Below, in pieces: positions 1 to 6,558 of a stretch of DNA of 6,558 nt. Source of the stretch: an uncultured Porphyromonadaceae bacterium. GTDB lineage: Bacteria > Bacteroidota > Bacteroidia > Bacteroidales > Muribaculaceae. Under the pieces are notes generated by a model. It saw only the letters and a program-made list of their open reading frames with translations. It ran no database searches and was not told the DNA's origin. The stretch covers positions 1 through 6,558 of the forward strand of contig CAMWUZ010000092.1 of assembly GCA_947177595.1 (NCBI GenBank). The letters are read 5' to 3'. A program made the translations under genes and the position numbers. How positions within the stretch are numbered: the first letter of the stretch is position 1; the number at the start of each line of letters is the position of its first letter.

Positions 1-2994
1 ATTATAGCGGTCATAATCCTCTCTTCCAAAACCCGAAGTGCCGTTAAGGGGTCCCATGGGACGGATTTCTTGACCGGCAAGCCGAACCGGCACGAAATTT
101 GCATGTTTTACGGCGTTGTACTTACCATTCCACCATGTGACATAGTAATCATTGTCGGTAGATCCTTCCAGGATATTCCCGCTATCATCCAGCTTTAGGT
201 TGTAGTTACAGATTAATGGCCATGGTAACCGGTGGGATTGCTCCATCGTGAGGTTTCCGTAATACCAGTAACCTTCTGTGACCGAATGCCGACCCCATTC
301 AGACGTAAGTTCTTCGTTATCAAAAATCCAGCGGTAGCTATATTTACCGGGAAGCACTGCCGGATTGACAAACGAAGCCGGAAATGGGAGATGAAGTGTG
401 CGCAGTAGTGCGTCTTTACGTCCCCAGTTGTAATAGGGTGCATATCCGGAGTGTGTAGCCATGTAGTGCTCCTGTGAAATGCGGTATTTATTTTTTGTCG
501 TGAATTTTCCGGGCTCTTCAGTCAGCTTGTCAGGAAGCTTATTCCTGTCGGTCGGTTGTATGACCGCCTTTCCTCGCGTCTGCACCGGTCGCCAGTATAT
601 TGTGCGTCGTGGTCCGCTCTCCAGATCTTCGGGATGTACCCATCCGAGGTTTATCTGCATGAAATCATATGTTTCTCCGATGTTATTGGGTATCCTGATA
701 GTACCTTTCGACATATTTTCAAGGACAAGAGTGGGATCATACGGATCATAGTCAGTAGTCCATATATGCCAACTCCACATAATATTACCGACATCGTCGC
801 GTATGCATACCGTAGTATTTCCTTGTCCGATATAAGCGGAATCTACATATATAGTGAGGTAGTCATCAGAAAGGTGAACAAGCTGAACAGCATGGTTGAT
901 GTTTGTGGCGATGATAGCGGCATCCTTTATGGGTGCTGTGTTTTTGAGATATGGTTGGGTTATACGCACACCATCGAGATGAGTCATAAACGGATATTTG
1001 CCGGTATTGTTCATAATTCCGTTCCACGCCTGAGAGTTGACAGCACCGTTCTTGATGCCGTTTCCATAAACGAGGGGTATGTTGAAGTAGCCGGGGTTGT
1101 TGACTATATAGCTGTTTGCCGTAGAAACGGTTTCATTCGGTCGGTTAGCCCACATACCGGCGAGGTTTACAGGATTTTCTACAGAGCCAATTAACTTGGC
1201 ATTGCGCAGTGCCGCGGTATGCGGATTGGTGCGCAACGCGTCCTGAGGACCAACTACAACGTGTCCATGACATACAAGGTCTTCAAGTTGCTCTTCAAAG
1301 TATGTGACGAAGGCGTTGACATCAGAACCGTATGCGCTGTAATCATATTCAGACGGGCGGTAATCTTTCTTAGGATCGTCGCGATCGTAGTAAACGTTTA
1401 CCCAGTCGGGACGCTCCACTTCCATGCCGTCACGGTCGTAGAACGCGGGTACCCATGGAACTGGTACAATCTTGCGTATGTTGCCGGATTTGTCGTAATA
1501 TTTGGCGTAGCTGACAACAGTTTTGTCATCAAAACCTCCCTGATACGGATACAGACCGCCTTCTTTAACGAGCTTAAGGACGTATTCAACATCGTATGTG
1601 GTAATTACATAGGTATATATAACACCTTGTTCCCACTCTCTCTGTTTGCCTTCTTTGTCTTCTCCTCCGATTTTACCGCGCATGATAATCTGCTCTTCTC
1701 CGTCCCAGAACTCAGCTTCGATATATGCGGTCTCGGGAAGTTTCTGAGGCAGGAGCATGAACATACGATCAGGATCTGTCACGCACCAGTATTCCTCTCC
1801 TGCTTCCTGGCTGAATTCCGACAGGATCGGTTCGCGATCTTCAGGATAGAGATCCACTCCTTTGTCTTTAAGCTCATAAACGGAATTGGCATCTCCGAGC
1901 GGTGTCCAAGTACCTTTTTCAATCTCTTGTCCCGGTGCCGCTCCACCGTTTATGTTGGGGTTTGAAAAATCATCGTAGTCGGTGAGGTCGTATGGTTTAA
2001 TGGAGTATTTATATCTTCCTTCCCCGTATATGCCGCCGATAGTGATTCTTGTGAGCTTGCCTGCCATATTCTGGTCATCTACAAGAAATCTCACTCCGGA
2101 AAGAATATGGTCGAACCGCAGAGGCACTGTGCGTCGGAAGTTTGCGGGTGCATCTATCGTAATTCCACCGAGGTCAATCTGATCATCAACGTCTTTGGCT
2201 ACAAGGTATTCAAATTGTGGTGTGCCGTCCTCATCGTCATCAGTAACTGTAAGTCCCGGAGTCTGAAAAGGTGCGTATGCATAGAATCTGAGGTGGTTGA
2301 AATCATCAGTCCATACATTCCAGTAGTAGTTGTTTTCAGTAGTTTTCCATCTGTTGCCTTCACGTATGACGAGTTCATTGTCAATAGCCCTGTACTGATG
2401 CGGCTTGAAAGAGAATGCATCTTCAAAGCAGATAGCCGACACTCCTATCTTGGAATAGAGGTCGGCAACATTTTCTTTATCTGCAATGGTCGAGCGGCTA
2501 TCTGCGTATCGCGCCTGTGCTCCCAGACCGCGAAGCTCATTTATCGCCTTGTCAGAAAACTCAGTAGCCATCACTTTCAGCCTGCCGTATCTCTCGGATG
2601 TACTTTGCACATCAAGGGGTAGGCTATAGGTGCCCGGAATGGGATATCTTATTACTCCTTTGTCCGCATTGTCGGGGTCAACATACTCAGGGTTATAAGG
2701 GGCTCGGGTAGTTATCGCGGGTTCATATACGGTATCCTTTTTTATGATGAGTTTCGGATACGGGATATTGTCTTTGTCAAGAGTAGCGAGCTCACTCCAA
2801 TCCTCATCGTTGATATCCCCCGCACGTGAAAGCCCTTGCCAGGTATTGATTTCATTCCGAACCAGGAATTGCACGTCGTCTGTTTCTTCCAGCTTCTCAG
2901 TGTCTGGCAAAATATTTTCATCGCGGCAAGAAGCGAGCAAAACAGCAAGTGCTGCAATAAGAAAAAGTTTTATTTGATGAACATGAAATGTCAT
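1..2994 (-). CDS. Large fimbrillin-like surface lipoprotein, C-terminus cut off by the window edge
   Basis: One open frame of 998 codons runs from ATG at 2994 to base 1 with no stop, so the C-terminus lies outside the window. The start is firm: upstream in this frame there is no other ATG before a TAA inside the -7 box. Residues 1-23 form a lipoprotein signal peptide with lipobox LLASC (Cys23). RDE follows the Cys, with acidic residues at +2 and +3, resembling the Bacteroidota surface-export signal. Fimbrillin (Mfa-like) marks are FNHLRFYAYAPF at 232-243, LRFDHILSG at 292-300, LLPQK at 414-418 and EWEQGVIYTYV around 453-463. A linker or Ig-like part with PVPW and RPDW follows (about 500-560). 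The C-terminal half carries TANSYIVNNPGYFN (625-638), WSWHIW (740-745) and YYNWGRKDA (854-862), motifs I recognise from large Bacteroidales surface proteins. The role is inferred: outer-surface adhesin or fimbria-associated protein. Its ligand is unknown. It has its own promoter candidate and is separated from the upstream enzyme gene by terminators. Confidence 0.92.
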   Translation of the reverse strand, partial: MTFHVHQIKLFLIAALAVLLASCRDENILPDTEKLEETDDVQFLVRNEINTWQGLSRAGDINDEDWSELATLDKDNIPYPKLIIKKDTVYEPAITTRAPYNPEYVDPDNADKGVIRYPIPGTYSLPLDVQSTSERYGRLKVMATEFSDKAINELRGLGAQARYADSRSTIADKENVADLYSKIGVSAICFEDAFSFKPHQYRAIDNELVIREGNRWKTTENNYYWNVWTDDFNHLRFYAYAPFQTPGLTVTDDDEDGTPQFEYLVAKDVDDQIDLGGITIDAPANFRRTVPLRFDHILSGVRFLVDDQNMAGKLTRITIGGIYGEGRYKYSIKPYDLTDYDDFSNPNINGGAAPGQEIEKGTWTPLGDANSVYELKDKGVDLYPEDREPILSEFSQEAGEEYWCVTDPDRMFMLLPQKLPETAYIEAEFWDGEEQIIMRGKIGGEDKEGKQREWEQGVIYTYVITTYDVEYVLKLVKEGGLYPYQGGFDDKTVVSYAKYYDKSGNIRKIVPVPWVPAFYDRDGMEVERPDWVNVYYDRDDPKKDYRPSEYDYSAYGSDVNAFVTYFEEQLEDLVCHGHVVVGPQDALRTNPHTAALRNAKLIGSVENPVNLAGMWANRPNETVSTANSYIVNNPGYFNIPLVYGNGIKNGAVNSQAWNGIMNNTGKYPFMTHLDGVRITQPYLKNTAPIKDAAIIATNINHAVQLVHLSDDYLTIYVDSAYIGQGNTTVCIRDDVGNIMWSWHIWTTDYDPYDPTLVLENMSKGTIRIPNNIGETYDFMQINLGWVHPEDLESGPRRTIYWRPVQTRGKAVIQPTDRNKLPDKLTEEPGKFTTKNKYRISQEHYMATHSGYAPYYNWGRKDALLRTLHLPFPASFVNPAVLPGKYSYRWIFDNEELTSEWGRHSVTEGYWYYGNLTMEQSHRLPWPLICNYNLKLDDSGNILEGSTDNDYYVTWWNGKYNAVKHANFVPVRLAGQEIRPMGPLNGTSGFGREDYDRYN

Positions 2995-3024
2995 ACGTAA
3001 TCGGTGTTGTTGTCTTATAGAGTA

Positions 3025-3032
3025 CAAAGTTA
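3025..3032 (-). promoter_or_regulatory. Bacteroidota -7 promoter element for the lipoprotein gene
   Basis: Read on the minus strand this is TAACTTTG, an exact match to the Bacteroidota -7 consensus TAnnTTTG. It lies 30 bp upstream of the lipoprotein ATG, which predicts a 5' leader of only about 20-25 nt. No convincing TTTG -33 box is found at the usual 19-21 bp spacing; that stretch is simply AT-rich. No Shine-Dalgarno sequence is visible before the ATG, as is common in this phylum. Confidence 0.55.
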
Positions 3033-3067
3033 ACGATAATTTTAATAGAATATTATTTTTTGAGTGT

Positions 3068-3094
3068 AAAAAAGACTCTAAAGGCTTTAAAGTC
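3068..3094 (-). terminator. Second, weaker hairpin with T6 tract (possible back-up terminator)
   Basis: On the minus strand GACTTTAA and TTAGAGTC pair around the loop AGCCT, with one U.G wobble, and TTTTTT follows directly (3068-3073). On the plus strand the same wobble position would be a C-A mismatch and no T tract follows, so the structure favours minus-strand transcripts. The stem is AU-rich and only 8 bp, so it would terminate weakly at best. It sits about 15 bp downstream of the strong terminator's T tract. Alternatively the near-perfect 21-bp dyad (3074-3094) could be a protein-binding site upstream of the lipoprotein promoter. Confidence 0.45.
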
Positions 3095-3108
3095 ATTAAT
3101 GTTGGAGT

Positions 3109-3147
3109 AAAAAACGGGAGGATGTGTCATCGCGACACATCCTCCCG
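3109..3147 (-). terminator. Strong intrinsic terminator of the beta-galactosidase gene
   Basis: A perfect 14-bp inverted repeat (3115-3128 with 3134-3147) encloses a 5-nt loop. On the minus strand the stem is followed immediately by TTTTTT (3109-3114). It begins 25 bp after the beta-galactosidase stop codon. On the plus strand the stem is followed by GGGTATT instead of a T tract, so termination should work in one direction only. It separates the enzyme transcript from the lipoprotein gene. Confidence 0.92.
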
Positions 3148-3168
3148 GGGTATTAAGGGGGGGATGGG
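3147..3168 (+). other. G-rich stretch fitting a four-run G-quadruplex pattern
   Basis: The plus strand has GGGG at 3147-3150, seven G at 3157-3163 and GGG at 3166-3168. This can be parsed as four G3 runs with loops of 6, 1 and 2 nt. It lies in the 3' untranslated gap between the beta-galactosidase stop codon and its terminator, on the template strand, so the mRNA is C-rich here. Whether it folds or matters is unknown. The last G of the terminator stem overlaps its first run. Confidence 0.4.
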
Positions 3169-3172
3169 ATGT

Positions 3173-6100
3173 TTATGGGATAATGTTCTGAATCGGAGTC
3201 ATGATGAATGTGAACGAGTAGTCACCATAGGGCATGAGGTATTTCTGCATAGGGATAGCTCCCCAACTGTCGATACATCCGAGTCCCATCTGCTGCTTGT
3301 CAATAAGCAGGTTGGTGAAAGGCGCTTTTTCCACTTCCTGACTGTGACCCTGATTCTTTGCCTGTCCTTCGTCAAGACTCTCGACTGTATAGTTGAGCGC
3401 TGATGCCGAGAACGGTTGTTCTGAGATGATTTCCAGTCCTTTACCGGCATGATTTATCTGCTGCCAGAAACGGATGTCAGTTTTGTTGCCGTTTTCCTGA
3501 GGACGGATGTAGGGATAGAACTGCTCTGCCACAGTCTGGGAATATATGCCGAGGTCGGCAGCCTGAATACGATCGACATAGTTCTCGTTCGGTCCTCTTC
3601 CGTAGTAGCGTATCCGGTCAAAGCTCTCAGGCATACGCATCTGCATACCGAAACGGAACATTGGAGACACTTTAGCGTTCTTGTCGGCAGTGAGAGTTTC
3701 GGTCACTTTCACAGCACCCGCATTGTTGATGAGGTATGTGAGTGTGAGTGATGCGCTTACTGCGGGCACGTCATATACCGCCGTTACAAGTACCAGTCCG
3801 TCGGTTTTCTTGGCATCAAGATTCTTGAGTTTGAATTCCGGATTTTTCCAAGCGGCATATTTGAGCTGGAGATTAGCACCGTAGTCGTTGTCGGTAGGAG
3901 CTCGCCAGAAATTAGGCACAAGCTGCTCTCCTTCTGCAATCATATCGGTGCCATTCACCTCATATTTGCTCATGAAGCCGTTTGCACGGCTGAACTCAAT
4001 ATCCACGCCGGGGGCTGATATAATGAGGTAATTGCTCTGATTGTCAATGATTGCCGGTTCAATAATAGGAGTGTTTGTCTTAGTGACGTTTGCGATGCTC
4101 ATATCTGAGGCGGGCGCATCGGTAAGGGCAATCTGTGTGCGGGCGATTTCAGTGCCCGGCTCAAGTATGCCGTCTGCGTTTTTGAGTGTATAGGCAATGT
4201 TGAGCAGATATTCTCCCTGTGGTTCGAGTGTGCCGTAATCAATAGTGACGGTTGTTGATTTCTGCGGTTCCGCATTGAAGTTGTCAACTGTACCGGTGCG
4301 CACTTTTTTGCCGTTGTGGAGAAGATCCCATGTGAGGGTATAGTTTGAAAGGTCGGTGAAGAAATTTTCATTGTAGATGCTGAAAAGTCCTTTTGCTGCA
4401 TCTACCGGAGTGGTGTGAATGCTCTGAAGCACTCTGCCAACTTCGTACATATGCGGGTTGGGTACACGATCCGGGCTGATGAGTCCGTTGTCGCAGAAGT
4501 TGATGTCGGAAGCATCGAAGCGGTTGAAATCACCTCCGTAGCCATATATTTCCACGCCGTTTTTGCCTTTCCAGCGGGGTGACTGATCTACAAAATCCCA
4601 GATAAATCCTCCCTGAAGGTTCGGATATTTGCGGAAGAGATCCCAGTATTCCTTGAATCCGCCTTCCGAGTTGCCCATGGCGTGAGCATACTCGCACTGA
4701 ATCATCGGTTTCTTGACATCTGTGCGCTTGCCGTATTTCTCAACATCTTCATAGCCAATGTACATGGGGCAATAGATGTCAGTGTGATCGGCATAGCCGC
4801 AACGTTCATACTGCACCGCGCGGCTGGGGTCTTCCGCTTTAACCCAGTTATACGCGTCAACAAAGTTCTGACCGTCGCCGCCTTCGTTGCCAAGTGACCA
4901 GAAGATGATGCTCGGATGATTGAAGTTACGCTGCACATTGCGCTGGTTTCTTTCAAGGTGTGTCTGCTTATAGAGGGGTACTTTTGCAAGTGTCTTTTCT
5001 CCATAACCCATTCCATGGCTTTCGAGGTTGGCTTCGGCAACCACATATATGCCGTATTTGTCGCAAAGGTCATACCACAGGTTGTCGTCGGGATAGTGAC
5101 AGGTGCGCACAGCATTGATATTGAATTTCTTCATCAGCTCTATGTCCTGGATCATGCGCTCAGGCGACACAACATAGCCTCCGTCCGGGTCAAGCTCGTG
5201 GCGGTCTGCACCTTTGAACAGTACAGGCTGACCGTTGACAAGAATCTGGTCACCTTTGAACTCTATTTTGCGGAAACCGACATTGACGGGAATGGTCTCG
5301 TCGCTGCCTTTGAGCGAGGCGTAGAGGGTATATAGATTAGGAGTCTCTGCTGTCCATTTTTCAGGATTGGTGACATTTAGCACGGTTTTGCCTGAGCCTT
5401 TGATGCTTCCTGATACAACTTCCTTACCCTGAGCGTCCACAAGTGTCAGTTCTGTAGTGCCTGAGCCTTTTAGTTTGACATTGATGCTCAGAGTCGCGTC
5501 CTTATAGTCGGCATCCAGATCGGGAACAACACGTATGTCCTCGATACGGTTTTTCTCTCGTGCATAGAGGTAGCAGTCACGACCGACACCGCTGTAGCGG
5601 AAAAAGTCCTGGTCTTCAAAATATGTGCCGTCGTTCCAACGGAAAACCTGGAAAGCGATAAGGTTTTCTTTGCCGGGAACCAGGTATGGAGTGAGATCGA
5701 ATTCCTGCTCCAGCTTGCTGTCTTCTCCATAGCCGACGAATTTGCCGTTGACCCAGAGATACATATTGGAGGTCACCGAACCGAAGTGGGCAATAATGTC
5801 CTTGCCTTTCCAGTCGGCAGGAATGGTAAATGTGCGGCGGTATGAGCCAACGTGGTTGTTTTCAGTAGGCACATACGGAGGATTGTTTTTATAGTCGTTG
5901 CGCCACGCATAGCCGATATTCACATAGATTGGGTCGCCATAGCCGTTGAGCTCCCATACCGCAGGTACGTTCAGTTCATTCCAGCCCTTGTCATTGAAAT
6001 CTGTGCGGAAAAAGTCGGTGGGTTTGCTGGTCTGGTCCTTGACCCAGTTGAATTTCCACGGACCGTTCATGCTCATGAAGTTGGAGCTGTTTTCTTTCAC

Positions 6101-6262
6101 GGCGGCTTTTGCCGCGTCGCTGTTTTCATAGGCAAAGTAAGCTGAATGCATCGGCTGACGGTTAACGCTGTTGACCAACGGATCCTGCCACTCTTTGAAT
6201 GTCTGCGCTGAGGCTCCGGCAACCACCGACACCGCAGCGAGTGCTGCAAGAAGTTTCTTCAT
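3173..6262 (-). CDS. lacZ: Secreted LacZ-type beta-galactosidase (glycoside hydrolase family 2)
   Basis: This 1,029-residue protein is close to E. coli LacZ (1,023). It hydrolyses terminal beta-D-galactosides by a retaining mechanism. Residues 1-19 are a Sec signal peptide (MKKLL, hydrophobic core, ASA before Gln20), so the mature enzyme is probably periplasmic, unlike cytoplasmic E. coli LacZ. Domains in order are an N-terminal jelly-roll (about 24-228), an Ig-like domain (about 230-332), a TIM barrel (about 333-620), a second Ig-like linker domain (about 630-725) and the LacZ small-chain beta-sandwich (about 745-1027). Catalytic acid/base is Glu460 in SLGNEGG; nucleophile is Glu524 in CEYAHAMGN. 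Metal ligands Glu414 and His416 are in LESHGM, and Asp219 in EDQD matches the LacZ sodium ligand. His389 (TCHYP), Trp555 (FIWDFVDQ) and Trp1000 (IDSWG) match E. coli His391, Trp568 and Trp999. No key residue is missing. Natural substrate (lactose, milk or host glycans, plant galactosides) cannot be read from the sequence. It ends before a strong terminator and has its own promoter candidate. Confidence 0.97.
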   Translation of the reverse strand: MKKLLAALAAVSVVAGASAQTFKEWQDPLVNSVNRQPMHSAYFAYENSDAAKAAVKENSSNFMSMNGPWKFNWVKDQTSKPTDFFRTDFNDKGWNELNVPAVWELNGYGDPIYVNIGYAWRNDYKNNPPYVPTENNHVGSYRRTFTIPADWKGKDIIAHFGSVTSNMYLWVNGKFVGYGEDSKLEQEFDLTPYLVPGKENLIAFQVFRWNDGTYFEDQDFFRYSGVGRDCYLYAREKNRIEDIRVVPDLDADYKDATLSINVKLKGSGTTELTLVDAQGKEVVSGSIKGSGKTVLNVTNPEKWTAETPNLYTLYASLKGSDETIPVNVGFRKIEFKGDQILVNGQPVLFKGADRHELDPDGGYVVSPERMIQDIELMKKFNINAVRTCHYPDDNLWYDLCDKYGIYVVAEANLESHGMGYGEKTLAKVPLYKQTHLERNQRNVQRNFNHPSIIFWSLGNEGGDGQNFVDAYNWVKAEDPSRAVQYERCGYADHTDIYCPMYIGYEDVEKYGKRTDVKKPMIQCEYAHAMGNSEGGFKEYWDLFRKYPNLQGGFIWDFVDQSPRWKGKNGVEIYGYGGDFNRFDASDINFCDNGLISPDRVPNPHMYEVGRVLQSIHTTPVDAAKGLFSIYNENFFTDLSNYTLTWDLLHNGKKVRTGTVDNFNAEPQKSTTVTIDYGTLEPQGEYLLNIAYTLKNADGILEPGTEIARTQIALTDAPASDMSIANVTKTNTPIIEPAIIDNQSNYLIISAPGVDIEFSRANGFMSKYEVNGTDMIAEGEQLVPNFWRAPTDNDYGANLQLKYAAWKNPEFKLKNLDAKKTDGLVLVTAVYDVPAVSASLTLTYLINNAGAVKVTETLTADKNAKVSPMFRFGMQMRMPESFDRIRYYGRGPNENYVDRIQAADLGIYSQTVAEQFYPYIRPQENGNKTDIRFWQQINHAGKGLEIISEQPFSASALNYTVESLDEGQAKNQGHSQEVEKAPFTNLLIDKQQMGLGCIDSWGAIPMQKYLMPYGDYSFTFIMTPIQNIIP

Positions 6263-6293
6263 ATTAATGGTATGATTTATTGGTAATAATACG

Positions 6294-6301
6294 CAAAAAT
6301 A
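6294..6301 (-). promoter_or_regulatory. Bacteroidota -7 promoter element for the beta-galactosidase gene
   Basis: The minus strand reads TATTTTTG, matching TAnnTTTG, 31 bp upstream of the beta-galactosidase ATG at 6262. The implied leader is about 25 nt, AT-rich and without a Shine-Dalgarno sequence. The tetramer 19 bp upstream is CATG, a poor match to the -33 TTTG box, so the promoter may be weak or activator-dependent. An imperfect dyad flanks it: TGGTAATAAT at 6281-6290 against ATTATTA at 6305-6311 and TTACCA at 6317-6322. Confidence 0.5.
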
Positions 6302-6377
6302 GAGATTATTATTGATTTACCATGACTAATCGAAACTTAACTTGCGCATGAGTGATATTTTTTTGTCAAACCGGCTC

Positions 6378-6558
6378 TCAGAGGCTGAAAAGCTCGTTAA
6401 CGGTTTTACCGAAATATGCCGAGAGCTTTAGTGCCAATTCCGTGCTTGGCACGAATTTGTTGTTTTCAATAGCGAATATGGTCTGCCGGCTCACTCCTAT
6501 CGCTTTGGCAAGCTCTTCCTGGGTGATTCTCCTGATGGCGCGTTCAATTCTGATCGTA
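6378..6558 (-). CDS. Small XRE/Cro-type helix-turn-helix regulator, N-terminus cut off by the window edge
   Basis: Fifty-nine codons plus a TGA stop (6378-6380) are visible; the start lies beyond the right edge. The visible protein is almost entirely one HTH_3/XRE domain. TQEELAKAI forms helix 2, GVSRQTIFAIENNK covers the turn and recognition helix, and VPSTELALKLSAYFGKTVNELF forms the last helices. It ends right after the domain, as in the short YozG-like regulators of about 65-70 residues, so probably only a few N-terminal residues are missing. It should bind operator DNA as a dimer. The gene ends about 115 bp before the beta-galactosidase start on the same strand with no obvious terminator between, so read-through is possible. 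A role in controlling the enzyme is inference. Members of this group also often act on their own operon or on an upstream membrane-protein gene not visible here. Confidence 0.88.
   Translation of the reverse strand, partial: TIRIERAIRRITQEELAKAIGVSRQTIFAIENNKFVPSTELALKLSAYFGKTVNELFSL

Noticed and set aside
556..1965. Long plus-strand open frames (556-1194 and 1219-1965) opposite the lipoprotein gene
   Set aside because: The opposite strand encodes one continuous protein with recognisable lipoprotein and fimbrillin motifs. The plus-strand translations show no family motif, contain odd Cys/Arg/Ile-rich runs and lack promoters, so they are antisense shadows.
2107..2622. Plus-strand frame of 171 codons
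   Set aside because: It is antisense to the conserved fimbrillin core (LRFDHIL and FRFYAYAP-like region) and has no recognisable features of its own.
4702..5335. Overlapping frames on both strands inside the beta-galactosidase gene (minus-strand 4702-5115 and plus-strand 4916-5335)
   Set aside because: They overlap the catalytic TIM barrel, whose frame carries all active-site residues, and their translations resemble nothing known.
6358..6364. T7 tract on the plus strand as a terminator
   Set aside because: No stable GC-rich hairpin precedes it on the plus strand and no plus-strand gene leads into it. On the minus strand it is an A tract.
6374..6388. Small CTCT/AGAG palindrome at the regulator's stop codon as a terminator
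   Set aside because: The stem is only about 4 bp and no T tract follows on the minus strand.
1..6558. Mobile element, CRISPR array, tRNA/rRNA or phage-defence module
   Set aside because: I saw no terminal inverted repeats, transposase or integrase motifs, regularly spaced repeats or structural-RNA signatures on either strand. The three genes account for nearly all of the window.

Overview
The window looks like chromosomal DNA of a gut-type Bacteroidales (Bacteroidota). Three signs support this. The signal-peptide lipoprotein carries fimbrillin-like motifs typical of that order. Both promoter candidates match the Bacteroidota -7 element TAnnTTTG instead of a sigma70 TATAAT box. The leaders before both complete start codons are AT-rich and lack a Shine-Dalgarno sequence. 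Within the order, a Muribaculaceae- or Bacteroides-like source is plausible, but the sequence alone cannot settle it.

All genes lie on the minus strand, so transcription runs from the right edge to the left. At the right edge (6378-6558) is the 3' part of a small XRE/Cro-type helix-turn-helix regulator. After about 115 bp with a promoter candidate comes a complete 1,029-residue LacZ-type GH2 beta-galactosidase (3173-6262) with a Sec signal peptide. Its catalytic and metal-binding residues can all be placed against E. coli LacZ. The gene is followed by a strong 14-bp-stem intrinsic terminator with a T6 tract, then a weaker hairpin with a second T6 tract. A -7 promoter candidate then precedes the last gene (1-2994). 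This gene is one uninterrupted 998-codon reading frame that runs off the left edge. It encodes a large, probably surface-exposed lipoprotein with a fimbrillin (Mfa-like) N-terminal half and a long C-terminal half found in big Bacteroidales surface proteins.

Functionally, the enzyme probably removes terminal beta-galactose from oligosaccharides in the periplasm. The small regulator just upstream may control it, itself, or both, but nothing in the sequence proves this. The lipoprotein seems to be a separate transcription unit because two terminators and its own promoter separate it from the enzyme gene. No SusC/SusD pair, hybrid two-component system, mobile element, tRNA, rRNA or CRISPR array is visible. 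I did not find a clearly new system. The points most worth a second look are the large edge-truncated lipoprotein, the tandem terminators with an adjacent G-rich stretch, and the regulator/beta-galactosidase pair.
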